From positions 1 to 64,000 of the forward strand of contig CANQBK010000002.1 in assembly GCA_947589485.1 (NCBI GenBank): DNA of 64,000 bases, in the 5' to 3' direction. Each line of letters opens with the position of its first letter. The stretch's first letter is position 1. Position numbers and translations under genes: made by a program. This DNA comes from an uncultured Clostridia bacterium. Its GTDB lineage: Bacteria > Bacillota > Clostridia > Oscillospirales > Acutalibacteraceae. Below the pieces are notes generated by a model that made no database searches, was not told the origin of the DNA, and saw nothing but the letters and a program-made list of their open reading frames with translations. This document shows positions 26,562 through 37,433 of the stretch, one piece after another.

Positions 26562-27422
26562 CTACTTTGAATGTTCTAATTCATTTGCGATTGCGGCAAA
26601 TTGGTTCATTGTAACTTCTTCGGCTCTGACGGTGGGGGAGATTCCCGCAGAGGATAGTATTTCAATGATTTGGGGTTTTGATATTGAAAGTCCCGAACAT
26701 AGCGAATTTGAAAGATTTTTTCTTCGCTGCATAAATGACGCCTTTATAATCTTAAAAAATAGCTTTTCGTTGTCTACGCTGACAATCGGCTGCTTTAATA
26801 CATTAAGTTTTATAACCGCAGAGTCAACCTTTGGGGCGGGTATGAAACTCCCTTTTGAAACCTTGAAGAGTATTTCCGGTTCGGAATAGTAATGAACCGC
26901 TGCACTTATGGCTCCCGATTCTCTTGTTCCGGGTAATGCACATATCCTTTCTGCGGCTTCCTTTTGTACCATAACGGTAATGCTTTGTATCGGCAGCCTT
27001 TCTTCAAGCAGGCGCATTATAACAGGCGATGTTATATAATAGGGAAGATTGGCGCATATCACAACATCGCCATTCGGAAACTCATCATTTATGACTTTCT
27101 TTAAATCTATTTTCATAATGTCGTCATTTATTACCTTTATGTTTTTATACTCTGCGAGGGTTTCGTCTAAAACCGGCAAAAGTCTTTTGTCAAGCTCTAT
27201 TGCAACTACTTTGTGTGAAATTTTTGCAAGTTCCGCTGTGAGGACTCCGGCGCCCGGTCCTACTTCAATTACGCCGACTCGGTCAGATGCACCGCTCATT
27301 TGAGCCATACGAGGACATATATTTGGATTGGTAAGAAAGTTTTGTCCGAGGGATTTTGAAAATGTAAAACCATGCTTTTGAAGTACCCCTTTTATATACG
27401 ATATGTCGGTTAGTCTGTTCAT
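26562..27422 (-). CDS. rsmA: 16S rRNA (adenine1518/1519-N6)-dimethyltransferase
   Basis: FSKSLGQNFLTNPNI, VIEVGPGAGVLT, CANLPYYITSPVIM. Confidence 0.97.
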   Translation of the reverse strand: MNRLTDISYIKGVLQKHGFTFSKSLGQNFLTNPNICPRMAQMSGASDRVGVIEVGPGAGVLTAELAKISHKVVAIELDKRLLPVLDETLAEYKNIKVINDDIMKIDLKKVINDEFPNGDVVICANLPYYITSPVIMRLLEERLPIQSITVMVQKEAAERICALPGTRESGAISAAVHYYSEPEILFKVSKGSFIPAPKVDSAVIKLNVLKQPIVSVDNEKLFFKIIKASFMQRRKNLSNSLCSGLSISKPQIIEILSSAGISPTVRAEEVTMNQFAAIANELEHSK

Positions 27423-27431
27423 AAAATCTCC

Positions 27432-28880
27432 TTAATTTTTTTTCATCCATGTTCTCGGATAAAAAGCAAGAAGCATCGGATAAATTTCAAGCCTTCCGAA
27501 AAGCATTGCCGCAGATAAAATAATCTTTGAAAAATCGGAATACTCCGAAAAACTCGCCATAGGACCTATGGAACCGAATCCGGGACCAACATTGTTAAAA
27601 CAGGTTACGGCGGCAGTTAAATTTGTCTGAAAGTCAAACGGCTCAAATGATAGAATTATAAATATAATCGAAATAATAACAATATAAAGCGCAAAATATG
27701 TGCCTACACCGTGAAGCGTTGAATTGTCAACGGCTTTACCTTCTATTTTTACCGACTCGACCGAGCGTGGGTGCAATAATTTGCGTATATCTTTTATAAT
27801 CATCTTGAACATAAGAAGAACCCTGGACATTTTCAGTCCGCCTGCTGTTGACCCCGCGCACCCGCCTATAAACATAAGAATAAACAATATGCCTTTTGCC
27901 GATTCGGGCCATAAATTAAAATCGGTGCTTGAATAACCCGTCGTTGACATAATTGATGCAACTTGAAATACGGAGTGACGCAATGAATCTCCAAAATTTT
28001 GATATATCGGAAATATATTGTATGCTATAATTCCGCTTGCAACAAGCACGGTACCGAAAAAACACCATAGCTCTGTGTTCTTGAACACCGTAGAAAAATT
28101 CCTAATAAGAAGCAAATAAAATAAATTAAAGTTAATGGCAAAAATCAGCATAAATATTGTTATTACCCATTGCAGGTACGGGCTGTATCCGGACAAGCTA
28201 TCCGCCTTTATGCCGAATCCGCCGGTTCCTGCCGTTCCAAGCGAATGAACAATGCTGTCAAATAACGGCATTCCTCCCATAAGCAGGAAAAATATTTCAA
28301 CAATTGTCAGAGCCAAATATATTATATATAGTATTTTTGCGTTTTCTTTTATTTTAGGAACGATTTTACCGACAACGGGACCCGCCATTTCCGCACGCAA
28401 AATATGAATCGCCCGTCCGGAATCGGTCGGAATAATCGCCATAATCAGCACCAGAACACCCATTCCGCCTATCCAGTGCGTAAAGCTCCTCCAAAAAAGC
28501 ATACTGCGGCTCATACTTTCAATATCGTTTAATATTGTTGAACCCGTTGTTGTAAATCCGCTTACGGTTTCAAAAAACGCATTGACAAAATTCGGTATTT
28601 CTCCGCTGATATAAAAAGGCAGAGCACCGATGAGGGATAATATTATCCACGCAAGAGCAACAATCGCAAAACCCTCTCTGGCATATATTATCTTGTTTTT
28701 CGGTTTAAATAAAATCGTAAGGGTGAATCCCGATATTAACGAAAATATTATTATTGCCGCAAACGCGATTGAACAATAAAATTCACGGTAACAAGCGGAA
28801 ACAATAAGCGGCAAAACCATAAGCACTGCTTCGAGCTTTATGATTTGTCCTATCATATAAATAACCATTCTTCGATTCAT
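27432..28880 (-). CDS. trkH: TrkH/KtrB family potassium uptake membrane protein
   Basis: GFTTTGST, HSLGTAGTGGFGI, GGCAGSTAGGLKMSR, CFNNVGPGFGSIGP. Confidence 0.95.
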   Translation of the reverse strand: MNRRMVIYMIGQIIKLEAVLMVLPLIVSACYREFYCSIAFAAIIIFSLISGFTLTILFKPKNKIIYAREGFAIVALAWIILSLIGALPFYISGEIPNFVNAFFETVSGFTTTGSTILNDIESMSRSMLFWRSFTHWIGGMGVLVLIMAIIPTDSGRAIHILRAEMAGPVVGKIVPKIKENAKILYIIYLALTIVEIFFLLMGGMPLFDSIVHSLGTAGTGGFGIKADSLSGYSPYLQWVITIFMLIFAINFNLFYLLLIRNFSTVFKNTELWCFFGTVLVASGIIAYNIFPIYQNFGDSLRHSVFQVASIMSTTGYSSTDFNLWPESAKGILFILMFIGGCAGSTAGGLKMSRVLLMFKMIIKDIRKLLHPRSVESVKIEGKAVDNSTLHGVGTYFALYIVIISIIFIILSFEPFDFQTNLTAAVTCFNNVGPGFGSIGPMASFSEYSDFSKIILSAAMLFGRLEIYPMLLAFYPRTWMKKN

Positions 28881-28899
28881 TTTATTTTAATCTGTCCTT

Positions 28900-30267
28900 T
28901 TATTTTATAATGTCACGCAAATCATTCAAGCGTTGATTTGCAGCAAGAACTATTACCTTATCTCCAACTTTGATTTCATCGTTACCGCTTGGAATTATAG
29001 GCTTTCTGTCCCTTACAATACCGGCAATCAATATATTTGGTTTAAGCGAGAGATCCTTTAGAGGAATGTCCGTCTGTTTAAAATCCGATTTTACGTTAAA
29101 TTCCAAAACTTCCGCTTTGCCGTCCATAATATTGTAGAGAGTTTCAACATTGCTTCCGCGTGAATTTTCAAGCGCTCTTGCATATTGCAGCAAAATATCG
29201 GAAACTATTTTTTTGGGAGAAATAATACAGTCCAAACCGAGCTTAGATGCCATACCTGCCAGCTCGTCACGATTTACTTTTGTTATGACTGTCGGTACAT
29301 TGTGAGTAGCTGCAAAAATGGAAATAAGAATGTTTTCCTCGTCCATACCTGTAAGAGATACAAATGCGTCAAGTGAATCAAGTCCCTCCTCAAGCAAAAG
29401 CTCCTGTTGGGCTCCGTCACCATGAATTATAACGGCTTTCGGCAATGATTCGGACAGGCTGCTGCAATTGTTTTTATCACGTTCAATAATCTTTACTCTG
29501 TTTCCCGATGCGTCAAGCATTTTTGCAAGATAATATGCCAGTTTGCTGCCGCCCAAAATCATAATGTTTTTTGCCTGCTTTTTGTCTATTCCCGAAGAAC
29601 GCAGAAATTTTTGTATTTCGGACGGCGAAGCGGTAAGTCCGATTTTATCGCCCTCTTCAAGAATGAAATTACCGTCGGGTATATATACGTTTTCTCCGCG
29701 CTGAACAACGCATACAAGGAATTTTGCTTTCATTCGGCTTCTTATATCCGTAAGCCTTTTGCCGCAGAACATAGAATTTTCTTTTAAGATAATTTCAATT
29801 ATTTCAAAGCTCTTTCCCGAAAAGGTTTCTATTTTGACCGCTGAGGGCAGCTTTAAAATATTAAACATTTCCCTTGCGGCAAGCATCTCCGGATTTATTG
29901 ACATCGACAGGTTTAGCTGCTCTTTAAGGAACCCTTGGCTTTTCATATTATATTCGGGTTTGCGTATCCTTGCAATAGTATGTGCGGCGCCCATTTTTCT
30001 TGCAATATAACAGCTAAGCATATTAAGCTCATCGGACGATGTTGCCGAAACAAAAAGCTCGCAGTTTTCCACACCTGCTTCAATAAGTGTTTCACAATCC
30101 GTTCCGCTTCCGTATACGCCCATAACATCAAAAATATTTGATATTTCGTTAATGACATTAATGTTGTTGTCAATTGCAACAACATTATGTTTTTCTTCTA
30201 CAAGGCTCGACACAATAGTTCGACCTATTTTGCCGCAGCCTACAACTATAATATTCATATCATCCAT
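28900..30267 (-). CDS. trkA: Trk system potassium transporter TrkA
   Basis: Two RCK domains: NIIVVGCGKIGRTIVSSL and NIMILGGSKLAYYLAKML. Confidence 0.96.
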   Translation of the reverse strand: MDDMNIIVVGCGKIGRTIVSSLVEEKHNVVAIDNNINVINEISNIFDVMGVYGSGTDCETLIEAGVENCELFVSATSSDELNMLSCYIARKMGAAHTIARIRKPEYNMKSQGFLKEQLNLSMSINPEMLAAREMFNILKLPSAVKIETFSGKSFEIIEIILKENSMFCGKRLTDIRSRMKAKFLVCVVQRGENVYIPDGNFILEEGDKIGLTASPSEIQKFLRSSGIDKKQAKNIMILGGSKLAYYLAKMLDASGNRVKIIERDKNNCSSLSESLPKAVIIHGDGAQQELLLEEGLDSLDAFVSLTGMDEENILISIFAATHNVPTVITKVNRDELAGMASKLGLDCIISPKKIVSDILLQYARALENSRGSNVETLYNIMDGKAEVLEFNVKSDFKQTDIPLKDLSLKPNILIAGIVRDRKPIIPSGNDEIKVGDKVIVLAANQRLNDLRDIIK

Positions 30268-30452
30268 CCATCTAACAACTTGAATTAGTACATATTACAT
30301 ATAAAGATGTACTTATTATTATTTTAACATATTTTTTTTGATTTGTGTCAAAATATATGAAATATTATTATACAAAAAACAATAAATAATTATGGTTTTT
30401 TTTAAATGTATGTGATATAATAGCCTCATAAAAAATTACGGGGGCAAATAAA

Positions 30453-31412
30453 ATGAATATTACTCTGCTCGGCTGCGGTCGCTGGGGTTCGTTTATAGCA
30501 TGGTATCTTGATAAAATAGGTCACAATGTGACGATTTGGGGGTTAAGCGATTCTCCACAATTTAAAGAAATAAAAACAACTCGAAAAAACAATATGCTCA
30601 CTTTCAGAGAATCTATAAAAGTGACAGATAATCTTGAAGATGCGGTGAATACCGCAGAGATCCTTATTATTTCTATAAGCTCTCAGGCATTGCGTTCGTT
30701 CCTTGGCAGCTTGACAAAACATAATATTGAGGGCAAAAAAATAGTGCTTTGTATGAAAGGTATTGAGGTAAACACCGGAAAAAGGCTCACAGAGGTCGTT
30801 TCGGAATTTGTGAGCGAAAAAACCGGAGTGGCAGTTTGGGTCGGACCCGGACACCCTCAGGATTTCAGCAAGGGTATACCTAACTGTATGGTTATCGACT
30901 CCGAAAACAATGCTCTTAAATCGGAGCTTATTAAAGAGTTTTCGAGCGAGCTTATACGCTTTTATGTTGGTAAGGATCTTATCGGCAACGAAATAGGTGC
31001 TGCGGCAAAAAATACAATAGGTATCGCGGCGGGAATGCTTGACGGCTTAAATCTTTCTTCACTTAAAGGCGCACTTATGTCGAGGGGAACAAGAGAAATA
31101 TCACGCCTTATAAAAGCTATGGGCGGCAACGAACTTTCCGCATACGGCTTGTGTCATTTGGGCGATTATGAGGCAACATTGTTTTCTCCGTACAGCCATA
31201 ACCGAAAATTTGGAGAATCGCTCGTAAAAGGGGAAAAATTTGAACTTCTCGCGGAAGGTGTCGATACTACAAAGGCTCTTGTTTATCTCGGCAGAAAATA
31301 TAACGTCGATTTGCCTATATGCGATACCGTCGAAAATGTAATAAGCGAAAGAATAACCGCCAAGGACGGTCTTTCTGAGTTGTTTATTCGCAGCATAAAA
31401 GAAGAATTTTAA
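30453..31412 (+). CDS. gpsA: NAD(P)H-dependent glycerol-3-phosphate dehydrogenase
   Basis: ITLLGCGRWGSFIAWYL, GPGHPQDFSKGIPNCMVI, GAAAKNTIGIAAGMLDGL. Confidence 0.92.
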   Translation: MNITLLGCGRWGSFIAWYLDKIGHNVTIWGLSDSPQFKEIKTTRKNNMLTFRESIKVTDNLEDAVNTAEILIISISSQALRSFLGSLTKHNIEGKKIVLCMKGIEVNTGKRLTEVVSEFVSEKTGVAVWVGPGHPQDFSKGIPNCMVIDSENNALKSELIKEFSSELIRFYVGKDLIGNEIGAAAKNTIGIAAGMLDGLNLSSLKGALMSRGTREISRLIKAMGGNELSAYGLCHLGDYEATLFSPYSHNRKFGESLVKGEKFELLAEGVDTTKALVYLGRKYNVDLPICDTVENVISERITAKDGLSELFIRSIKEEF

Positions 31413-31451
31413 TTAAAAAATCTTTTGCCGATATTTTCGGTGTAAAGAAAC

Positions 31452-31485
31452 GGAGGGTGGAACGTATGTACACTCTCCTTTTTTG
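31452..31485 (+). terminator. Intrinsic terminator after gpsA
   Basis: GGAGGGTG-aacgtatgta-CACTCTCC-TTTTTT. Confidence 0.75.
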
Positions 31486-31585
31486 TCGGAAAAAAACGGA
31501 CAAAAAAATATAGACTTTAATTTTCCGCATAAATTGCCGCTTAAATCGCCGCAGCACAATAATTTAAAAAATTAACGCTGAAAAC

Positions 31586-31614
31586 TTGATAAATGAATAA
31601 TTGTGTGTTATAAT
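31586..31614 (+). promoter_or_regulatory. tig promoter
   Basis: TTGATA-N17-TATAAT. Confidence 0.75.
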
Positions 31615-31655
31615 TCAAATTGATTTTTCAGCTTAAAATTTTGGAGGAAAAAAAA

Positions 31656-32939
31656 ATGACACTAAAATCATCAAACAAAGTGGAAACAAACAGATATGAA
31701 TTGGTTGTTGAAATTGACGGCGATACATTTATGAACGCCGTTAATGCCGTTTATAAAAAGCAAGTAAAAAATATAACCATTCCCGGATTCAGAAAGGGTA
31801 AGGCTCCCCGTTCCATTATAGAAAGGGAATACGGCGAGGGCGTATTTTATGAGGACGCAATGAAAGAATTGTATCCGCAAGCCCTTGAAGATGCAGCCGA
31901 AGAGGCAGGACTTGAACTTGTAAGGGACACAATCGACCTTGATGTGGAAAAAGCGGATAAAAGCGGATTTGTGTTTAAAGCTGTTGTTACCGTTGAACCG
32001 GAGGTTGAAATCGAAAACTACAAGGGCATTTCCGTAAAACCGATGTCGCTTGAAATTACGGATAAAGACATAGACGAAGAAATCCAAAAGGTTTTAAAAA
32101 GAAACAGTCGTATTGTAAGCGTTGAGGACAGACCGGCTGAAAAAGACGATATTGTTGTTATCGACTTTAAAGGATTGCTTGACGGCGAAGCGTTTGACGG
32201 AGGTACAGCGGAAAATTACAGCCTGACATTGGGCAGCGGTGCGTTTATTCCCGGCTTTGAAGATCAGGTTATCGGACATAAAAGCGGTGAAGAATTTACA
32301 ATAGACGTTACTTTCCCGGAAGATTATCAGGTTGAAGAGCTTAAGGGCAAAGCGGTTAAGTTTGAAATTAAGCTGCATGAAGTCAAAACTCACGAGCTTT
32401 CCGAATTTGATGACGAGTTCGTTAAAGATGTAAGTGAATTTGATACGGTTGACGAGTATAAAGCCGACATTAAGAAAAAGCTCGAAGAGTCACGCAAAGA
32501 AGAAGCTGAAAACGATAAGGAACGTCAAATCGTTGAAAAGCTGACTGAGCTTGTTAAGGCTGAAATACCCGAAGCAATGTTTGAAAACAGACTTGACGGC
32601 ATTGTTGACGAGTTTGCAATGAATCTCAGAACACAGGGAATTGATCTTGACACATATATGCAGTACACGGGTCTTACAGACGAAAAGCTCCGTGAAACTT
32701 ATTACGACAGGGCTGTTTCACAGGTCAAAGTCAGACTCGCACTTAAAAAGATTGCCGAAATTGAAGGATTTAAGGCTACGGAAGAAGATATTGAAAATAA
32801 GTACAGCGAGCTTGCCGAAACATACAAGGTTGAAATCGACAGAGTTAAAGCGGCGTTTACATCAAAAAATATCGCCGATGACATTGAACTGTCAAAGGCT
32901 ATGGACTTCGTAAAAGAATCGGCTGTAAACGAAGAATAA
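31656..32939 (+). CDS. tig: Trigger factor (start refined to the ATG at 31656)
   Basis: TIPGFRKGKAPRSIIEREYG; FKBP-like domain; GGAGG RBS. Confidence 0.97.
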   Translation: MTLKSSNKVETNRYELVVEIDGDTFMNAVNAVYKKQVKNITIPGFRKGKAPRSIIEREYGEGVFYEDAMKELYPQALEDAAEEAGLELVRDTIDLDVEKADKSGFVFKAVVTVEPEVEIENYKGISVKPMSLEITDKDIDEEIQKVLKRNSRIVSVEDRPAEKDDIVVIDFKGLLDGEAFDGGTAENYSLTLGSGAFIPGFEDQVIGHKSGEEFTIDVTFPEDYQVEELKGKAVKFEIKLHEVKTHELSEFDDEFVKDVSEFDTVDEYKADIKKKLEESRKEEAENDKERQIVEKLTELVKAEIPEAMFENRLDGIVDEFAMNLRTQGIDLDTYMQYTGLTDEKLRETYYDRAVSQVKVRLALKKIAEIEGFKATEEDIENKYSELAETYKVEIDRVKAAFTSKNIADDIELSKAMDFVKESAVNEE

Positions 32940-33010
32940 TTTACTTAAAAATGATTAAAGCACCAAAATTATGACAATGATTTAATTGATTTAAAACGGA
33001 GGTAATTTTT

Positions 33011-33592
33011 ATGTCATTGGTACCTTATGTTGTTGAACAAACAAACAGAGGAGAACGCTCTTATGATATTTATTCAAGGCTGCTTAACGACAGAATAATT
33101 ATGCTTACCGAAGAAGTAAACAATGTTTCAGCAAGTCTTGTTGTTGCACAGTTGCTTTATCTTGAGGGACAGGACAGCACAAAGGATATAAGCCTGTATA
33201 TTAACAGCCCCGGAGGTTCGGTTACCGACGGTATGGCAATATATGATACCATGCAGTATATCAAGTGCGACGTATCGACTATATGTATGGGTATGGCGGC
33301 AAGTATGGGTGCGTTTCTCCTTGCCGCAGGCAAAAAGGGTAAAAGATATGCCCTGCCTAACAGCGATATTATGATTCACCAGCCGAGCGGCGGCGCTCAG
33401 GGTCAGGCAACGGACATTATGATACATGCCGACCACATTATCCAAACAAAGAAAAAACTTAACACTATATTGTCGGAGAAAACCGGTCAGCCTTATGATA
33501 TTATTGCAAGAGATACCGAGCGTGACAATTTTATGACTGCTCAACAGGCTCTTGAATACGGTCTTATTGATAAGGTAATTACACAGCGATAA
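33011..33592 (+). CDS. clpP: ATP-dependent Clp protease proteolytic subunit
   Basis: [50 protein letters not shown]. Confidence 0.98.
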   Translation: MSLVPYVVEQTNRGERSYDIYSRLLNDRIIMLTEEVNNVSASLVVAQLLYLEGQDSTKDISLYINSPGGSVTDGMAIYDTMQYIKCDVSTICMGMAASMGAFLLAAGKKGKRYALPNSDIMIHQPSGGAQGQATDIMIHADHIIQTKKKLNTILSEKTGQPYDIIARDTERDNFMTAQQALEYGLIDKVITQR

Positions 33593-33604
33593 AGGAGTGC
33601 GGAA

Positions 33605-34921
33605 ATGTCAAACAAGGAAGAAAGCAAGAGAAGTATATGTTGTTCTTTCTGCGGAAAATCTCAGGAAACGGTCGGACGTATGATACAGGGACCGGGAGTT
33701 TATATATGCGACGAATGTATTGAGCTTTGCAGTTCTATCCTAAAAAATAACGGTGACATTTCAGAAGAGTTTAACGAAAACCTCTTCCGAGGAATGGGTG
33801 AACTTCCAAAACCGCAGGAGATAAAGGAAAAACTCGATGAATATGTTATCGGTCAAGATGAAGCAAAGATTTCGCTTGCGGTTTCGGTTTATAACCACTA
33901 TAAAAGAATTAACTACCACGATGATGACGATGTTGCGCTTAACAAGAGCAACGTGCTTCTTTTGGGTCCGTCAGGAGTCGGCAAAACTCTTCTTGCACAG
34001 ACTCTTGCCCGTATCCTTGACGTTCCTTTTGCCATAGCCGACGCAACTACCCTTACTGAAGCAGGTTATGTCGGAGAAGATGTTGAAAATATTCTTCTTC
34101 GCCTTATTCAGGCTGCCGATTTTGATATTGCCCGTGCGGAACGCGGAATTATTTATGTTGACGAAATCGACAAAATTGCCCGTAAATCGGAAAACCCCTC
34201 AATTACGCGTGACGTAAGCGGAGAGGGCGTTCAGCAGGCATTATTGAAAATTTTGGAGGGTACAATTTCAAATGTTCCCCCTCAAGGCGGCAGAAAGCAT
34301 CCCCAGCAGGAGTTTATTCAAATTAATACCTCAAACATTTTGTTTATATGCGGCGGAGCCTTTGACGGACTTGAAAAGACCGTCGAAAAACGTATGGGTT
34401 CCTCGGTACTCGGTTTTAATGCGGATATAAAGTCAAAGAGTGAACTTGACACAACAAGCTGGATGTCCGACGTTATTCCGCAGGATCTTGTAAAATTCGG
34501 ACTTATACCGGAGCTTGTAGGCAGACTTCCCGTAATAACCGCGCTTAACGGTCTTGACGAAAACGCTCTTGTGCGTATTTTAAAGGAACCGAAAGATTCT
34601 CTTGTCAAGCAATATACAAAGCTGTTTGCCCTCGACGGTGTTGAAATAGAATTTGAAGATGATTCACTTATCGAAATCGCCAAAAAGGCTATCGAAAGGC
34701 ATACAGGCGCAAGAGGACTGCGTTCCATTATGGAAGAGATCCTTAAAAAACTTATGTATGAGATTCCTTCAGATGAAACGGTCGTAGGAATTAAAATAAC
34801 GCCCGAAACCGTTCGCGGAGAATCCGAACCTCAGCTTGAACGTGCAAAAACCAAGAGGATACGGAAAATTATTACCGATAAATCTTCAAAGAAAAAGTCG
34901 AAAAGAAGTTCCGCATCTTAA
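33605..34921 (+). CDS. clpX: ATP-dependent Clp protease ATP-binding subunit ClpX
   Basis: CSFCGKSQ zinc finger, [31 protein letters not shown]. Confidence 0.98.
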   Translation: MSNKEESKRSICCSFCGKSQETVGRMIQGPGVYICDECIELCSSILKNNGDISEEFNENLFRGMGELPKPQEIKEKLDEYVIGQDEAKISLAVSVYNHYKRINYHDDDDVALNKSNVLLLGPSGVGKTLLAQTLARILDVPFAIADATTLTEAGYVGEDVENILLRLIQAADFDIARAERGIIYVDEIDKIARKSENPSITRDVSGEGVQQALLKILEGTISNVPPQGGRKHPQQEFIQINTSNILFICGGAFDGLEKTVEKRMGSSVLGFNADIKSKSELDTTSWMSDVIPQDLVKFGLIPELVGRLPVITALNGLDENALVRILKEPKDSLVKQYTKLFALDGVEIEFEDDSLIEIAKKAIERHTGARGLRSIMEEILKKLMYEIPSDETVVGIKITPETVRGESEPQLERAKTKRIRKIITDKSSKKKSKRSSAS

Positions 34922-34979
34922 TTTTTAATATTAATTAATTTTGCCGTGTGTCGGTAATAAATTAATTCCTAATGTAATA

Positions 34980-35022
34980 AAGGAAAAGCGCAGTCTTTGA
35001 AAGCTGTGCTTTTCTTTTTGTT
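34980..35022 (+). terminator. Intrinsic terminator after clpX
   Basis: AAGGAAAAGCgCAG...CTGtGCTTTTCTTTTT. Confidence 0.75.
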
Positions 35023-35345
35023 ACGGTAAATTTGAATTTCTTATGTTACAGCACAAATCTTCAGCCTTGTTCATTTTCAGACGGCATATCTCGGATTGTC
35101 AAGTATGTTTTCAAAGCCTAAAACGTACTTGTTAATTTTATATAAATTCTCCAAAAACTCTTGATTTTATTAATATCTTCAAGTATAATGTAACAATAAG
35201 TATAATAAGAATCTAAAAATTTCACCCATTGTGTAAGTTTTGTTTGGAAACTGCCTATGCTCACATAAAGTAAATATTTTATATGTTTTTTGCGGCAAAT
35301 TTAATTGACTTGTATACACAATATATTATATAAGGAGGAAACAAA

Positions 35346-35945
35346 GTGAAAAATACGATAATTACTATTGCCCGTGTTTACGGAAGCGGAGGGCGGACAA
35401 TAGGAAAAATGCTTTCAGAAAAATTGCAGATTCCATATTATGACAGGAACCTTATATATATGGCTTCCGATAAAAGCGGAATTGATATACAGCACTTCTC
35501 GGAAAATGACGAAAAGATAATGAAATCATCGGATGTGAGTTTTATACCGCCCGAAAACAGGCGTTATGTTTCAAAAGACAATATATTTGATTATCAATCG
35601 CAAATTATCCGTGATGTGTCGTATAAGTCGGACTGTATAATCGTCGGTCGCTGTGCTAATTTTATTCTCAAAAACAGCGATCATAGACTTCTTCGCATAT
35701 ACATATACGCACCCGATGATGTTTGCATTTCAACGATTATGAAAAAATTTTCCATATCCGAGCGCGATGCGGAAAAAACATTTCGCCAAATAAACAAGCA
35801 TAGGGAAGAGTATTACAAATACCATACGGGCAAGGAATGGAGAGATGTTCGGAATTATGATTTATGTTTCGATACATCTGTTTTTACATATAAACAAGCG
35901 GTTTCGGCAATAAGCAAATATTCCGAAATATTTTCTTCCTTATAG
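35346..35945 (+). CDS. Cytidylate kinase-like family protein
   Basis: ITIARVYGSGGRTIGKMLSEKLQIPYYDRNLI, IIVGRCANFIL. Confidence 0.88.
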   Translation: MKNTIITIARVYGSGGRTIGKMLSEKLQIPYYDRNLIYMASDKSGIDIQHFSENDEKIMKSSDVSFIPPENRRYVSKDNIFDYQSQIIRDVSYKSDCIIVGRCANFILKNSDHRLLRIYIYAPDDVCISTIMKKFSISERDAEKTFRQINKHREEYYKYHTGKEWRDVRNYDLCFDTSVFTYKQAVSAISKYSEIFSSL

Positions 35946-35986
35946 TGCCGAACAGGGTCGGCGTCGTTATGGAATTGTTTATTTAA

Positions 35987-36032
35987 AAATCCGTACAAAC
36001 TCTAATACACGGCAGAGTTTGTACGGATTATT
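35987..36032 (+). terminator. Intrinsic terminator (bidirectional stem)
   Basis: AATCCGTACAAACTCT...AGAGTTTGTACGGATT. Confidence 0.75.
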
Positions 36033-36077
36033 ATTATATTTAAAATATTTTTTAAGAGGTAAACAGCTTGTTATATC

Positions 36078-37268
36078 TTATGTGAAATTTTTTAATCTTC
36101 TTATCCTTATTGCGTTTCGATATATATTGACATATTTTTCACACATATATATATTGCCGGTGTTTGAAATCGTGTGGCGGACAACGTGTTTTATTCGATT
36201 TTTTTGCGACTGGTTTACAGAAGAAAGTTTTTTTAAATATTTTGCAAATTCGTATTCGTTTGTATAAACAAACCCATTAATACCGTTTTGAATCATATTA
36301 TAAACAAATTTTTCATTGTCCTCTTTTATAAGTACCGGAAGCCCACAAGCGATTGCCTCAGAAAATGACATTGACATAAGTCCGTCATCATAAGAACAAA
36401 CATATATATCACATGAAGAATAAATTTCGGGCATAATTGAATGTGCAACGGAGCCGATAAAACGTACCATATTATTTATGTGAAGTCTGCGGCAAAGAGA
36501 TTTAAGATAATCCGTTTCCGTACCGTCACCGACAATAAGAAATTGTATATTGTCATCGGGCGTTATATATTTAGAAATTGTTGTCAGGACAAATTCAAGA
36601 TTTTTTTCTACCGTGAGCTTGCCGGCAAAAACCGCAACCGATGAATCAGAAGCCAAGCCGAGTTTTTTACGCATTTTCTTTACTGACGTTTCGGTCGACT
36701 TTCTGTAATCAAAGAGAGATGTATCGGTATTTGAGGGTATAAGTACCACTCTTCTTTCTCGTCCCGCATTTTTTACGAACATTGACGCTCTGCGGCAAGA
36801 TGATGTAAGAATATCTGCATTGTCTATCATATCCTTAAAATGCTGTTTTTCAATCATTGTTTTTATGTTCCATATAATTTTTGAATTGCTTGAAGCAAAG
36901 CGGTCAATGTAATAATCGTGTATTGTAAATACAACGGGCTTATTGATTTTATCGGCAAGATAGATACCCATATAACCGATTCTTGTGTCTGTTTGAATAT
37001 GGACAATATCGGGTTTGAAGCTCTTTATAAATTCAATTGTTTTGTTGTCGTTTATATTTTTACATTCGTATCCGTATTTATTATTGCATTTTCGTGCAGG
37101 ACAACGAATAATGCCGTTTTTAAATACCGGACGTTTTGTATGAAGCGAAGAGGTCACAATAAGGACTTGATGCTTAAGTTTTTCAAGTCCGTTTTTGAGA
37201 ACCTCAACATAGCTCGAAATACCGCTGATATTTGGTGAAAACACCTCTGTAAATATAACTATACGCAT
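36078..37268 (-). CDS. Glycosyltransferase family 4
   Basis: PNISGISSYVEVLKNGLEKLKHQVLIVT, VFAGKLTVEKNLEFVL, SFSEAIACGLPVL. Confidence 0.92.
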   Translation of the reverse strand: MRIVIFTEVFSPNISGISSYVEVLKNGLEKLKHQVLIVTSSLHTKRPVFKNGIIRCPARKCNNKYGYECKNINDNKTIEFIKSFKPDIVHIQTDTRIGYMGIYLADKINKPVVFTIHDYYIDRFASSNSKIIWNIKTMIEKQHFKDMIDNADILTSSCRRASMFVKNAGRERRVVLIPSNTDTSLFDYRKSTETSVKKMRKKLGLASDSSVAVFAGKLTVEKNLEFVLTTISKYITPDDNIQFLIVGDGTETDYLKSLCRRLHINNMVRFIGSVAHSIMPEIYSSCDIYVCSYDDGLMSMSFSEAIACGLPVLIKEDNEKFVYNMIQNGINGFVYTNEYEFAKYLKKLSSVNQSQKNRIKHVVRHTISNTGNIYMCEKYVNIYRNAIRIRRLKNFT

Positions 37269-37433
37269 ATAATCACCGTAAAAAAGTTAATATAATACAA
37301 TTATAGCATATAAATTGTCAAATCTAAATACTTAATTTAAATTTATATAATAAATAATAAAAAGTCTTTAAAAAACAATAAAAATAATGTATAATATATA
37401 ACATATAAAAAAATACGGAAAGTTGGTGCTTTT